A stretch of DNA of 64,000 nucleotides from Chaetorhynchus papuensis (Eukaryota > Chordata > Aves > Passeriformes > Rhipiduridae), in contig VWYX01000654.1 in assembly GCA_013396525.1 (NCBI GenBank), positions 150,546 to 214,545 on the forward strand. The letters are read 5' to 3'. Shown one piece after another: positions 10,871 to 24,700 of this stretch. The position numbers were made by a program, and so were the translations under genes. The notes below the pieces were generated by a model, which worked only from the letters and a program-made list of their open reading frames with translations, did no database searches and was not told the origin of the DNA. The first letter of the stretch is position 1, and every line of letters starts with the position of its first letter.

Positions 10871-12927
10871 CCTGTCCCTGTGGTGTTACTCCCACTAAAT
10901 CCTACAAACAGCTCAGCAACTGCCTCAAAACCTCGACGAGTTCCCAAATTTGCAAGAATTTTGGCAAGCCCTGGGCCGAGTTCCTGGGTTGCAGGACCAT
11001 TTCTCAGCTGGGTGAAACCCAAGGGGCACTGTGGGGCCTCGTGGTGGAAAATGCAGCCCAGGCAGAGCCGTGGTGTAGGATCAGGAGGTTATTTCCTCAT
11101 CCCCACTCACACACAGACAACTCCTCGTAAACTGCAGCACAAACCCTCCTCCCAGTTTACACAAAGCTGGACAAAATAGCTTTTTATCTAAGCTCTGTGG
11201 GCCACGTATATGAAACGAAGTTGCCAAACACAAATTAATGTGTAATTATTTTTCTTGCCTGAATCACTTTCTTTCATGTGTCATAACATGCACGGTAAAT
11301 AGCACCACACCTTTTTACTTTAATTGTGGTAATCTGATCTCTCAGCCACAAGAAAGCCTCCTCTAATGCCTTCTTTAGAATGGACTTTCAAGGCAAAGCA
11401 AGAGCTGTAACTGTAATAATCACCTCTTCTTTTCTTCTGCTGTCAAAATGCAGGGGGGGAGTTGTTAAACTAATCAAGGACCAGGACCACACGGCAAAAA
11501 AATAAATGCCCTAAAAGACAAACAGAGGTAAATGTTTGACAGGTGATTTAAGGTGATGGTGGGATTATTTTCTTTTTTTTTTCTGATTTGCCTGGTGACT
11601 AATTATTTATGGGGTAAATATGAGGCTGTCTGGCTTTATGGTAATATCATAATGGGAACCACGTTATATTGTTTATCTGCTGGGATTGTCTCGGAGTTTT
11701 GAGGAGCAGAACTGAATAGTGGCAGGTGTCAGCTCAGTTTGATCATCAAGGATCTCCTGCGCCCAGAGGATCATTCAGATAAATAGAATTTCATTAGCTG
11801 GGTTTGGGCCATGTTTTGCATTGAGTCCTTGGAAAAGAAAGGAGACAGGGATTTACCCCAGAGCAGAAAATCTCTTTTACTATTTAGAAGAACAACTCAT
11901 TTTCTACTTATTTTCTATCGCTGTCATTCCCTTACCAGTCACAGCTTAGGAACAAAAACCTACATCCAAAATTGATCTTACGACAAAATCGAGTGGAGAA
12001 CACCAAAAAGGGCTGCTCCTCCAACTGCCTTCATGCTCTAATACCCACTGAGGTGAAAGAAAGTCTTCTCAGAGACCTTGGGGACAGCTGGGTTGGTTCC
12101 AAGCCTGAGCTGCTTGACCAGGTCTTGGGGAAGGCGGGCAACGACGGCAGGAGTTGGAATCTGGTGGTGGAGGAGGTGGCCTGGGACAGGATTCAAACCT
12201 AAGGGTGAAAGCCCTTGCTGACCTCCTCTGTCAGCTCCACTGCCTTTTGCTGTGGTGGGAAATGGTAGGAAAGGATGATTTGAGGTTGAGCACAATCATC
12301 TACCACTTGAAGCCAAGCAAAGCAGCCCCGTGATTCGCCCCCTGTGCTGGTGGGAAAGGAGAAACCTTCCACCCTGCCTGGGTTCCCCACAGGCATAACC
12401 GTGCTCCTCAATCCACTGGAAAGAGCCATTCCCCATCCCCTGTTGGCAGTGTCCCACAGCCTGGTGATTTCTAGGGCAGTTTCAAGCTTTGACCCCCATC
12501 AGTGCCCCCCCAGTGCCTCCCGAGGGGCTGTGCTGTCCTACCCCACGTGGCAGAAATTCCAAGAAGTCACAGAGGGTGTGGATTACAGACCCTGGTGAGA
12601 CCCTGAGGGTTTTCTCTGCAGCAAACAGAGCTCTGGGAGAGGCTCTCACTCCATCCCTGCATCTTCTGGGTCTCCTGGTGGCTCCCTGGTGGAGCTCTGC
12701 TGCCAAAGGCCCTTGTTGGCCTCCTGTCTGGGTAAGGTCCAACTACATCCCTGCTGCCTTTGCTGGGTTTGGTGCTTGCTGGTTACACTGAAAGCCCTGC
12801 AAGTCATCACATGCTGATTTCAAGGAGTCTCCTGATTTCTGTGCCCGAATCCAAGGAGATCATTGCAGCTACTTATCCCTCCTGTACACACCTCTCCTGC
12901 CCAGCAGAAGGAAATGAAATCTTTTTC
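10871..12927. other. Intergenic DNA, no gene seen
   Basis: No coding exon recognised. It includes an AT-rich candidate regulatory stretch at 11170-11720. The part from about 12.0 to 12.9 kb is GC-richer and has overlapping open frames on both strands but no known domain. Confidence 0.6.
11170..11720. promoter_or_regulatory. Candidate conserved non-coding element
   Basis: AT-rich, low-repeat sequence with an ATTAAT core at 11234-11239 and TAATTA at 11243-11248, plus further TAATTAT and ATAAT words near 11.6 kb. The clustering of homeodomain-type words and the lack of simple repeats suggest an enhancer-like element. This is weak evidence from motif content alone. Confidence 0.25.
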
Positions 12928-13210
12928 CGGGCAACAACTGACAGAACAAGAGGACACAGTCTTAAGTTGCGCCAAGGGAAATATAGGTTGGATATTAGGA
13001 GAAAGTTTTTTACAGAAAGAGTGATAAAATATTGGAATGGTCTACCTGGGGAGGTGGTGGAGTCACCATCCCTGGACGTGTTTAAAAAGAGATTGGATGT
13101 GGCACTCAGTGCCATGGTTTAGTTTAGTTGAGGTGTTGGGACACAGGTTGGACTCGATGATCTTGAAGGTCTCTTCCAACCTGGTGATTCTGTGATTCTG
13201 TGATTCTATG
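12928..13210 (+). mobile_element. CR1: CR1 LINE 3' end fragment
   Basis: About 280 bp of CR1 3' sequence on the plus strand. Recognisable blocks in order are ACAGAACAAGAGGACACAGT, GGTTGGATATTAGGAGAAAG, CTGGGGAGGTGGTGGAGTCA, TTGGACTCGATGATCTTGAA and CTCTTCCAACCTGGTGATTC. It ends in three copies of the CR1 3' tail word (GATTCTGTG, GATTCTGTG, GATTCTATG). The element is 5'-truncated, with no reverse transcriptase part. Reverse open frames crossing it are antisense artefacts. Confidence 0.93.
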
Positions 13211-16200
13211 ACCAGCAGCTGCTTGTTCAATTTGCTAGGAAGAGTTCTGGGAAACCATTCCTTTCCCCAGAGCTGTGTGCACTGATCCACCCTACAACAC
13301 ACTTGGGGGGAACCTATTTAGCTGGTGCAGTGTCAGTTCATTTATCTTTATATCATTTCTGTACTAACAACATCACTGAAGTCACAAAGATCTTAGAAAT
13401 ACCTTATCAAAGTCTTTGAAGTCAGATTTAGCCAACTTAACAAGCGGCTTAACCAAACATCCTCATCGCCCAGTGCCAAAACATCCTCCTCACCCAGTCT
13501 AAACACATTCTGCTCACACAAATGAGAGGCTGACAAGGCCTCACTCCCTCATTACGCAGCTGACAAAGAACCCTCCTTCTGTGTCAGGAGCACGGTGTCA
13601 GATGCAGCATCCTGCTCCTGTTTCCGCTGAAGGTCCCCCTGTTAAAGGTTACACTTGTACAGCTCCCCAAAAGATCACACTTAGTCAATAATCCCAGCAT
13701 TGTCTACAAATTCTGTTCCTTCATGACAGCCAAGATGGAAAAAAACGAGGGGAACAAAAGAAATGGATCAGTTGCTCCAAATAAAGATCGTTATATTCAC
13801 AGAGAATTGGCTTGGTGGTTTGATTATCGAGCACAGGATGGAAGATGGCCTCTGAGTCTGTGCTGAGGGCAAAATCACTTCTGGGATGGCCATACAAAAG
13901 TGGTTGTTCCTATTCACCTCAAAACCTTGATCAGTGTGCCAGGAGGCAGCTGATAGAATGAAAAGGGTGATGTTAGAAGTCTCCAGATGGAGCTCCTGCA
14001 GCACCAAACCCCGGCAGTGGGTCTGGTGCCTCTCTCTCCTTTCGGGGTGAACCCATCCACCCACAGACCTGCACCCAGCATGGGCTGGTTTATAATAAGA
14101 GCCTCTTTCATCTAAACTAATCAAAGCCATCAGTTTACAGGAATCAGTGTCTGGAGAGGTGCCTCCACCCTCTGCGTGAGAGCAAGATGTTGTAGATGCA
14201 AACAGGACGGAAGCGCCGCGTAAACCTTTAAGCAAACAAAAAAGCTGTGAGGAAAACAAGAGGAGCTGTAAACTACAACCACCCAGAGGGCAGGTGGAAC
14301 GCTGGCAGGGGAAATTTGCGCGGCTCCTTCCGTGGATTGGGAAGAGTTGAGCTATTGAGCAAAAGGATTTGACTCCGTGGAGCTGCATCAAGCCGCGAAA
14401 TATTTTCAGAGTTTGTCTCGTCTCCTCGCAGCCTGGTGCAGGTGGGAGAGCTCAGCCCCACAACAGGCACAATGTTTTCCTGCTTTCTGAGGTTTTTAAT
14501 ATTTAGAACCTTCCCACCCTCCAGGAGGGACATCAGGAAGGGTGACAGTGGTGTAAGAAGCAAAGGGAACCTCACTTAAAGGTAATTCCACTGCTGGACA
14601 ACCAACTTTTCTGACTAGAGGAGGAGGCCAAAGACAAATCTGTTGTTTCAGGTCCATCTCTAACAGCAATCGTAGCAGTGAGAATAAAAACAAATATGCA
14701 GCAAAGTGAAATAAGGAATAAAAATGTATATACAGTGCTTACATATTAAAAATATTCCTTCTGAAGGGAGTGCACCCACATGCTTATGGCCTTCTGCAAT
14801 ACAGAACTTGAATTTTTTATTTTAAATGGAATATGTATAAAATATAGAGAATATTTATAATATAGATAAAATATTTACGAAAGATGTAAATAATCTCCAG
14901 CCCATCCAGGCAATTGAGATGCACATATTTCCCATAAATTATTCCAAGCTGGTGCAAATTTTGCCTTAAGTCATAGTCACAGCAATGAAACAATTACTTC
15001 GCATGTTTCTATCTGTGAGCAAGTGGTTTGTTAGTTAAAAAAAATCTGTGAAACTTCATGAATTTTTAATTTTGATAAATTTTAAGTACTTTACCATTCA
15101 AATGCCCAGATTAAGTGATGTCCTTTATCACCGGGACAGGAATCCTTGGTGCCTTGTAAACTGCAGATTCAAGGCCAGGTTGTTTATAAATTATACAGTA
15201 AAACAAATGTATTGCACTGAAGGCTCATCTATTATGAATTAAAACAGTAGCTTTAATCCTCAAATTTTATTCCCTGCCGGGTAAACAGTCATGGGCCAGT
15301 GCCAAGGATGACAACAGAACACAATGAAGACAAGCAAAACGAAATATTGTTTTATCTTGTTTGTATTCCCCAGAAGTCAAAAGGTTCAGAATAACAGGAA
15401 CCTGGCAGTGATTTTGCAGTGATCTCTCCTGACAGATTTTCCTCTGCTCTCTGCCTTCCCCTGCTTGGCATCCCCAGACAGAGCCTGGGTGACTCCCACA
15501 GCTCCTGGGACTGGTGGAGAGGGACAGATCCGGCCCTTCCCTGCTCCTGGTTCTTCCTGAGGCTTCCCAAAAGACAGGACAAGCACGGACAAGGTGCAGA
15601 GGGTATTTTATTAGGTACGGGGGATTTCCTTAGAACACTGATGAGGAATTAGATCTTCCCCTTTTTTTTCTCAGACAAGAAATACCAAGGGAAAGAAAAT
15701 TGTCCCCACCCTTTACCAAATGCCTCCCTCACTTCCTAGGAACCTGAAATGATTTTCCAGAAGTTCTCCTGCCAGCTGCCAAATCTCACTTCTGTTGGGT
15801 AAGTATTTACTGCAAGCTCAAGACAGGCTCCTACCAGAGTTTTTTCCACCCCACCCTTCCACCCTGCATGTTCATAACAAGGCAGTTATTCATGGCCTGA
15901 GCACAGGATGAGATGGAAACTCCTGGAGCTGGAGATGGGATTCAGACAGGCTGGGGAACGTGGCAGCCTAGGAAGGAAGTTGGCCAAGGGTGAGGACAGA
16001 AACATCTCGCAGAAGTTGTTCTGCTGCCTGTTGTTCTGGTGGCTTATTTTTAGCCTGGTGTGGTACAGGAGGCATCCTGTTGTCCCAGTTCCCTCCAGGG
16101 ATGGAGGGTGAGCTCTGCAGGGCATAGCTTCACCTGAGAAGCTGGACCTGAAAGCTCTGCCTTGAGTGTTGCCCCAAATCATTAATGTGCCTCTCTTCTG

Positions 16201-17669
16201 GGGGAATAGATCCCATTTCTCCGAGTCCAAATGGATCAGGGGGAATGCTGGACAGCAGTGATGCTCTACCAGTCCTGCCATCCAAGGCGGCCCAGTTTGA
16301 GTCAGTTTGAGCACTTCTGTTTCAGACTATTTTGTATCATATTGGAACAGGAAAATCTGAATTTAATAAACTCAGGCAGAATAAAATGAAATAAAGAGAA
16401 GTGAGAGAAGGGCACAGAGCATAAAACTTCACCTTTGGGTCAAGTTCTATGCAGGCATATGAACCTTAAAGCTGCACAAAGTCAATTTTGGATATTAGAC
16501 ACTCCCAAGATCTTCAAAAAATAACTCCTGACAAACATCAGTGTTCACACACACACAGAGGTGAATAAACATCTCTTTGCAACACAACAGTGCCAGAGGA
16601 AGAATGCTGGAGGTGAGGGCCATCAGCTCAGAACCCTGATCCCAGAAGGCTGAAAGCCACGCGTGGGATCCATTTCCACGTTCCCTCACTCCTATAATCC
16701 TTCTCTTTGTCAACCTGTGCTTGTTTTTACTGTAAGAGCACAAGACTGATTTTGTCTTTGATCTCGGCTGCGGCTTCGAGGTGCTGTAAACGCACAATAA
16801 TTATGTCATCAGCAGCCTCTTGCCCCATGTGTGCTTGGGGATATCGTGTACCAACAGTAGCATTCCTCCTTCCACGTGGAGAGATCAGACTGGAGATTAT
16901 CTGCCTCTCGTTAATGCACAGAGCTCTTGGGAGACCTTCAGTCCTGCTACTGCCTCTCCAGTCTTTGTCCCACTTTTCTCACTCAGCTGGGCAGGATTCC
17001 TGGCTCAGGTGTTAAAGGAATATTGGCAGCTGCTTCTCCTATCTTCTCCCGGTTGTCATGAGGAGCCAAAGGGCCAGAGCAAGCTGAAAGCTGCTTCCTA
17101 AACAAAGTGTGAAATCCTGTACGAGACAACAGTGAGGAAGGTCTGATGCTGAAGGGCATGAAAGAGAACCCTTTAGGAACCAAAATAAGTTCTTAAATAA
17201 TAGCCCTGACCAGAGACTGGCAGCAGGAATCCCAGCAAGTCTGCAAATCACTTCCCTGAGTGGTGAAATTCCAGCTGGGATTCCTGTAACAGCTTAACCT
17301 GAGCAGGTACAAGGTATGTGGCTACACCCATCTGCCCATTTTCCCTCCCTGCCTCTCACAGCCATACCCATGATCCACTCCTTCCATTTTGTCAACTTTA
17401 TCATTCCCTTGTCTCGCTTTTCTCATCACATTCTCGTTTCAACATAGCTGTGCCCGGAGCTCTGTGCTTCACTCTAGGACAGAGAATGGTTGAGTGACCA
17501 AAAAAGTCTCTGTGGGCAACAAAATCCTTGGTCTCACACTCTTTGTTTTCGCAGGATGTACCTGTTTGATTGGTTATAGCTTGATTTCAAATCTGAGTTA
17601 CAATTTCCATACTTAACCCATCTCTCCTTTTGGGAGCAGAGCAGGAGCCAAGTTTTCTTCCTATTTCCT
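13211..17669. other. Intergenic DNA, no gene seen
   Basis: A long stretch without recognisable exons or RNA genes. It has a mildly CpG-containing patch at 14200-14430 that is too weak to call an island, an AT-rich zone at 14.7-15.1 kb, and a short CA run near 16.55 kb. A 207-codon reverse frame at 13768-14391 shows no domain and is treated as chance. Confidence 0.6.
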
Positions 17670-17962
17670 ACAAGACCATGTAGCAACAGGACAGGGGATA
17701 ATGGCTTCACACTGACTGAGGGCAGGTTTAGATTGTATATTGGGAAGAAATTGTTCCCTGTGAGGGCGGGGAGGCCCTGGCACAGGGTGCCCAGAGAAGC
17801 TGTGGCTGCCCCTGGATCCCTGGCAGTGCCCAAGGCCAGGCTGGATGGGGCTTGGAGCAGCCTGGGACAGTGGGAGGTGTCCCTGCCTATGGCAGGGGGT
17901 GGAATGAGATGATCTTTAAGGTCCTTCCCAACCCAAACAATTCCATTATTCCACGATTCTAT
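17670..17962 (+). mobile_element. CR1: CR1 LINE 3' end fragment
   Basis: A 5'-truncated CR1 copy of about 290 bp on the plus strand. Diagnostic blocks are CAAGACCATGTAGCAACAGG, AGGCCCTGGCACAGGGTGCC, CAGAGAAGCTGTGGCTGCCC, TGGATGGGGCTTGGAGCAGC, GGGAGGTGTCCCTGCCTATG and GATGATCTTTAAGGTCCTTC, and it ends near the CR1 tail word CACGATTCTAT. It belongs to a different CR1 subfamily from the copy at 12.9 kb, because the wording of the 3' end differs. No coding part remains. Confidence 0.93.
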
Positions 17963-20900
17963 TTCCCGAGTTATGTTCCACTCTTGTCCTGACTTTGGTA
18001 TCATTGCCTCAGTCAATGGAACCCTTGACAGCAGATGTCCACCACGGCCACCACCCAAAGAAATCTCTCTTAAATACAGGAACATCACTGTGTTCATGTG
18101 TTAGGACAAATACAAGCACCAGGGAGTTTTCCTGATCCCCATCCTCCACCTGTGCTGGTAGAAAGAATCAGTCAAAAATCCATCCCCACCAGCAATGCTG
18201 AAATGTTGTGGGAAAAGTCCAGGAAACCCCACAAACCCAACTCCTTTTCATAACATGCAATAAAACCATCGCTCTCTTAAATTGGAGTGATCAGCTTGTT
18301 AATCAGTGGACTAAAACAGAGTCACAGTGAGCCTTGAAGGTCACCAAGCACATCGGCGGGGCTGTGAAAAATTCCACAGGAACGGAAGTCCTTCCCCAGC
18401 ACTGACATAAAACCAGTGCTTAGCCATGTACCTGTGCCTGTAGCTAAAGGGTCCTGCTGATTCGTGCCAGGCAGCGTGAATCCCACCAGGAAATGGATCT
18501 GGGATTATTCAATACTGTGGGTCCCCCTTGTCAGTGAGGCAGAAACACAACCTACGGGCAACGCTCCATTCAGAGCCCAACTCCTTTGTCGTCAACATTT
18601 CATCAGAATCCCGTACTTTAAGCTCAGCCCTGCTTTGGCACTGATGGGGATTCTCAAGTCCTGTTGTGGTCCATGAGAAAAACAGCAGTTCAAACATTTT
18701 TTCACTTTGTTTCTTCTCACTGGTCTCACTGGTGAGCCAGAGATATCCACTTTTAAAGAGGAGCAGGATCATTTCATTAGCGCTTGCCCTTTCTTAAGCC
18801 ATCCCTGAGCATCTGCTGTTGGGAGGAGGCCACTGAGCCAGGCAGACCCAGAGCCTTGACCCTCTTTATTCATTCACCTCCTCGCTGACCCCAGTTTGGG
18901 ATAAGTGCATCTCGTAGTAAGGAAGTCGACAGCAGCACCTGTAGAGGTTCCAAGAAGTCTAAGAAAAGCTAGGTGTGTTAATTTATTTTTGATACTTCTG
19001 GGTGGAGCCCTCCCACTCATGGCAAGCTGCCACTGGATCACAATCACGTTATCCTCTTGCCTCAGAGCCTCCTTCCCTCTCCCCCAGGTTTGGCTCGATG
19101 TGATTCCCACTGCAGATGTCTTTGAAAATGTTCAAGCTGTCGTCGGTAGATGGAAAAGTAGATGCACAGCGTGTGACCCCTTTGTGAAGGAACTGTCTCT
19201 CTGCTCTAACACACACTCAGATCTTGTTATTACTCTCTGTGGTGGTGTGATTTTGTTTCTTTTTTTGGAAATCATCCCTACAGACTCGTTGTGATTAAAT
19301 GTCTGATGTTTAAAGCTTCCATGAGCCTTTTAAGTCCTGTTTTGCAGTTTGGGCTTTAGGCCTGGGAGGTCTACAGTTCAAATCTCAGCACATTCCTCAC
19401 TGCTGTTTTTAATTATGATTTGATATGGACATTATTGCTGCAGGGATCTCTCTCACACTTCAGAACACACAGTTTACCAAAAGTCAGGAGACGCCAATCA
19501 AATTGGAGCCCGGTTCAAAAGAACAAGGCCTGTAGCGGCCTCATTTTGTGCCCAGAGAAGTATTTGGTTGATGTTTAGAAGTGACATACCTAGGGGAGGG
19601 AGGAAACATGAAAAGACCAAGGGGCAACCCAAAACCAAAAGGCTCCTCCTGGGGTGAGATATGCCCGGTCCTGGATCACCTGGGGAAGCAGCTTTGCAAA
19701 CTCAATATCAGCCCCTCCTTGGCTCTCTTTGTCACATCACTGTAACATAATAGTGCCCTCCTGCACCGTCCAGATTGCAGCTGGGGAAATAGGGGAAGGG
19801 AAAATGGGCTGAGTTTTTTGAATTCCATGAAACCAGTCAGTTCTGGGATCGGGAGGATTCATTCTGCCTTTACATCCCCAGCTCTGAAATACATTTGGCA
19901 GAGATCAAGGCGTGCCCCATGTGAGCATTGTCTCTCCCTGCAGCTGATAAGGGAAGCAGAGGAGCAGTGACAGTCCCCAATCTCGTGGCTGCTCCCACCT
20001 AACTCTGACTGCTTTATGGAACTCAGTTACTTTCCTAAATATCCACACGTCTATCCCAGCTCTCCCTGTCTTTAATTCCTAACACTGAAACAGCAAAAGA
20101 GGTGTCTTTGGTTTTACACCATCTTTTCTGCTTAGCTTTGGGTTTCTTGGGAGTGGGTCTGAGCCATCCCAGCTGAGAAAGAAAGTCCTTTTCACCAGAG
20201 CACACTGTCGGGATGCTGATGACTTTGGCTGCAAGGCAGCTTTGATCAGGACTTCTACAGTGGGTGAGTATAACCACAGACACTTTAGTAAAACTGCTTT
20301 TTATTATGTAAACTATACCCACGGCTGCCCTGAATTAAAACAATTTTCAGATGGGAGTCTTTCTGTGAAGGGACCATTTCATTTCACTTTGCTTCTTTTC
20401 TGGTTTCCTGCATTAAAAAAAAAGGGGAGCCTTGAAAATTGCTTGAAATATTGCATATTCATTTTAAGATCTGCCACTGGGTCATATTCTGCATCAATCA
20501 AGCAGCTGAACTTTTATTTGTCAAGCTTTGATTGAGTTTTGTAGTTAAAAATAAAAAGAAAGGGGGGAAACAAGACCAAAAGTGTATTTTATAGCAGTCT
20601 GGGTTAGAATATAGAGCAACGATATGGAGTGGGTTTGGAAGGTGAAAGAATGAGATTGGAAGCTGTGTCTAGCACCAATAAAATTAAAAGAAAGTCCTCA
20701 GGGTGAGCAGACAAAGAGGGCACTGAAAGGCCAGTGGGACCAGAAAATTGCCATTTTTCTCAGTGTTAAGATTCTGGCCAGGCACTGGGACAAAGATTTT
20801 GGAATCATTATACAAGACCTATATAAACAGTTGGATTTCCAGGTTCTGGGATTATTCACATTAATGACATTTTCATTCAGTTCTCTTCCCCTCTATACTC

Positions 20901-21610
20901 ATTTTAAGGGTGTGTCAGGTATCAGAAAAATCAGACACTACCAGGGATGTCATGACATCAATCTGGGCTCTTTCGTTAAGAGGAGCATTTCAAAATCTTG
21001 TTTGGAACTTCCAGGCCCAGGAGATGATTTTCATTCCTTGGAACCCAAGCTGATCCCTCTCACTGAGAATGGTGGGGGAGTTGTGGCACTGAAATGATGA
21101 CAAATGTCCTGTTTTCCCCTTGAGGATGGAAAGGTAAGGCTTGGGTTCCCAGCTTCTTCAAGTTCCTGCAATGCCTGTGTAATCAAATTCTTCATCACAT
21201 TGCTGGCTGAGGAAGGCACGGAGCCGTGTTTTAAGTGCTCGTCTATTTTATGGCTGTGCAATACACAACTCTGGTACCACCACAATCCAGAAACAAAAGA
21301 GCTGGAAGTACTCCGGAGTGTAATCTGCATAAATGTGGTGATTTTGTTTCACAGGGAGTCCTCCGAGAACGTACAAAAAGACAAAGAGTTTACAAGTGCT
21401 GGCAACGGGGACAGATCTGGGAGTAAATGCCTCCCATGGCTGAGGCTAACTTGGGCAGCTCGGACACAAACAGGTTTTCTTCCCTGCACTCTTCAGGAAT
21501 TTTAGCAGTGGCAGGTCATCATCTTAAAGTCTTCACATGTTATCTATAACACAGGCAGAGCCTTATTTTAAAGTTTTGGCTTCAAATCTGTAGCCCAAGA
21601 CCATGGAAGG
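17963..21610. other. Intergenic DNA, no gene seen
   Basis: No exon or RNA gene recognised. A weak tRNA B-box-like word near 19.37 kb was considered and rejected. A small imperfect inverted repeat (TCAATCAAGC at 20494-20503 against GCTTTGATTGA at 20525-20535) is present. Confidence 0.6.
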
Positions 21611-21707
21611 GGCTCATTAAAGAGTCACAAAGGCTCGTTACAGAGTCACAACTGCTCATTAGAGTCACAAAGGCTCATTAGGGTCACAAAGGCTCATAGA
21701 GTCACAG
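21611..21707 (+). repeat. Degenerate ~20-bp minisatellite
   Basis: Five imperfect units of 17-22 bp, each built from GGCTCATTA followed by GAGTCACAAA, lie in tandem. Unit lengths differ, so the array has accumulated small indels. It is a local slippage product and has no coding value. Confidence 0.85.
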
Positions 21708-24700
21708 TGTCCTGCTCTGTGCAGAGCTGAAGCACTGCCAGGTGGGCACACCTCGTCCCAGGGAGTCTCTGGGATTGGCTTATCTGCCATCCACACAGAT
21801 TTTGCTTTTTCTCTCCGGATTCTCCACCCTCCTCTCCCAAACGCTGCGTTGCAAATGTGCGAGCCTTTTAAGGAAGGAATTTTACTGCTCCTTCCCACCA
21901 CCAAAACAGCAGGACTGGAACAAAAGGGAGAGTTTTCTGACTTGGGTTAATTCCTTTTTCTCCTCTGCTTTCCCATCCTCACACACGGAGTTGTTATTAA
22001 GATTAAAACACTTGCACACTATCAAGGTATCTGCATCCAGAATCAAAAGAATCCTGTCATACTTTGCCAGTTTGCCAGCACCATGTGCCAGACTTTCCAG
22101 GCTTCCAGCCTCAGATATCATCATATCAGCAAAGAGGAAATATCAGACGTTGGAGAAGTGTTGTACTCCCAGGAATTCACGCAGCCTTGTTTCCCAGCCA
22201 GCTTTCTGTTTCTATAAACACCGAAGGAGTTGCACCCAGCCACTGAAGGCAGCAGCAGGCTGGGCATGTGATGACTTCCCAAAGCCACATGGTTGCAGTT
22301 ATATTTCCATACAGGCACTTGAATATTTCCAACAGTTCCAGCCTAAGCAATGAGGGTTTGTGGTATCACTAACCCAGACCGTGCTTCTCGCTGCTCTTTC
22401 TGTAACTAAAGCTTCTTAGGGATTTTTTAGGGCCATTTATTTGTTTTTAAGGAAAATGTAATTTGCAGGTTAAGAAAGAGTGCAGGGGGGTCAGGTCTCC
22501 TGGGTGCATCCTTCTGAGCTCAGTTACCAGCTTCTCCGTGAGCATCAGTGTGATAGGAATTGCACTTAATGACTGGATATAGAGCCCTTGGAGATCTTGC
22601 ATGAAGCAGCTTATTGAGATGCAAAATATTCTTTTGAAGAAGAGTAGTTCCTCATACTTCTGGGCATGAGTAAGAAAAACACAAGAGTAGATGATGTAAC
22701 TCCGGGCCTGCACTGCTGGCTCCGAACACTCCGGTTGTAGCTGAGTTTGTAAAAGTTTCTGCTCCTATTCAGGCCGTGCTTGAGGGGACAGAGCAGCCCA
22801 GAAATGCTGTGTGCAGCCAGCCCTCGTGTGCCGCAGCTTTCTGTCCCATCCAGGCCTCAGGGATGGCCATTAAATTGGCATTTCTAGCAGTCAGCCTTTG
22901 CTCCTTATTAATTAGCCTGTAAATCCCTCCTAAATCCCTCAGGGCAGAGTGTCTGTGGCAGTACAACACCTTTGCACAAGACAAGTAAATCTTTTCCAAG
23001 CCAGTGGATGCCCTAGATGGAGGAATGGGAGCCTGGAGGAGGCTGGATTCAGGTGCTCCCTGTCCCCTGGCATGGCACAAAGAGGTGTCAGTGCTGCCAT
23101 GCCAATACCAGCAACAAGGGGATGGAGCAGATGATCTGTGCTGGATATCAACCTGTTGAATTTCCCATTTTATCTGCCCAGAATCCATCTAAATCCTTCT
23201 TTCCCCTCTGCTCCCCCTGACACCATCCTGGCAGCAGCCCCCCACACCCTGACCCTCGTCTAGGCCCCGTTCAGCTCACGCAGGCCCAGCTTTCACCATC
23301 TCCTGGTGGTTTTTTCCAGTCGTAAAAGCTGTTATGTGTTCCTAGAAAACTGAAGAAGTGTGATCCTTTCCTGCAGATGTCTGAAAAAAACCAATTTACA
23401 AGTCTGCTGTGGCTTCCATCCAGTGTCCCAATGCTAACACAGCTCTGGTGCACAAATAAATGCGGCTGAGGAAAAAAAATGTATTTCTGAGGGATAAACT
23501 ATTAGAGGCCTGGGGAAATATTCATTTTTGGGTGAAAGAAACCCAAACAACTAAAGCATGAAATGAAGCAAAAAAGCACAGCTGATTTTTATAACTTCAT
23601 TTACATGTTCTGTGTGTATGCTAAAGAAAAAGTTTCCTGGAATTGTGGGATATATCCACAATTTCTTTGACTCGGAGCTGTCACGCTGGCCTGCCCACAG
23701 CAGGCATGTGTTTTCCATCCATGAGCTCCTTTTATGATTAAATGTACTGAGCATATGTAAGAGGAGTGTGGCAACGTCCAGCAGCTGAAATCCCAATTAT
23801 TGAGTGGCTGCTGGATGGGAATTCACTTTCACGCAGTGTGTTTGAGGTGAGGACAGGAGGAAAAGGAGCCATCCAGAGACATGAGGGATGGGAACCCAGG
23901 GGCATCTTGGGGCTCCCTGACTTGGCAGCAAAACCCAATTTTGCTGCCTCTGGGATGGGGAGAGAGGCCCAGGCTGATGTCTCCCAGCTCCGTCCTGGAG
24001 GAAGGGGAGGCAGGAAAGATCCCTTCCAAGTCAAGCCATGTGTTTCATCTCCTCTGAGAAGAAAAGGCAAGTGATGATGCATTTTTTTTTTGCTGCTGTG
24101 CAGCTTTGGAGGAGCAGCCCAACATCTGCAGGGAGCAGCAAGGCCGGGGCTGCTCAGAACCTGCAAACCCCGGCTCCACCTGCACCAAAACCCAGCCTGA
24201 GCGTGCCTGGAACATTTCATAAAACACCATAATAATCGGGGATAACTTTATATTCCATCTCCCCCTGTGGTCTCAGACGGAAGAGGAAGAAAATGACAGG
24301 CAGGCAAAGGGTGATTCTTTAATTTTATTTCTCTTTCAAGCCACGAGGGAATGGGCTGGTAGGTGTTGCAGGGGAGAAAGTGTAAAAATTCAGGCTGGGA
24401 AGACAGACAGAAGCTGGCTGAGGGCGTGGGTGTGTTTGGGTCAGAGCAGGAATGGTGTGGCAATGCTCTGAGGAGGAGCACAGCAGAACTATGTGTCACC
24501 AGACAGCAGCTAAAGAGGAAGAAAATGCAACAGGAACTGGAAGAATTGTTACTTTTCAAATTCTTCCTCCCCAGGTCATTTTTGGACCGACTCAATTTTT
24601 CCACATTGGCCGTGGTGAAAGCATTAGAATACCGTTCGTGCCTAGGAGAAAGGTGTGTGTTTGCAATTAAATGCAATGCAGCCAGTCTGTACTGCGCTGT

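Noticed and set aside
12873..13115. Reverse open frame over the 12.9-kb repeat
   Set aside because: It is the antisense of a CR1 3' end and such frames recur wherever CR1 is inserted.
13768..14391. 207-codon reverse open frame
   Set aside because: No recognisable domain or conserved motif; its length is within chance expectation for 64 kb read in six frames.
19330..19400. tRNA-like B-box word (AGTTCAAATCT) near 19.375 kb
   Set aside because: No matching A box or cloverleaf can be folded by eye. A MIR or tRNA-SINE remnant is possible but too weak to call.
21611..21707. CRISPR-like alternation of repeats
   Set aside because: The units are contiguous and degenerate with no unique spacers, and the DNA is vertebrate.
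21742..22353. 203-codon forward open frame
   Set aside because: No domain, low-complexity serine-rich composition, and opposed by reverse frames.
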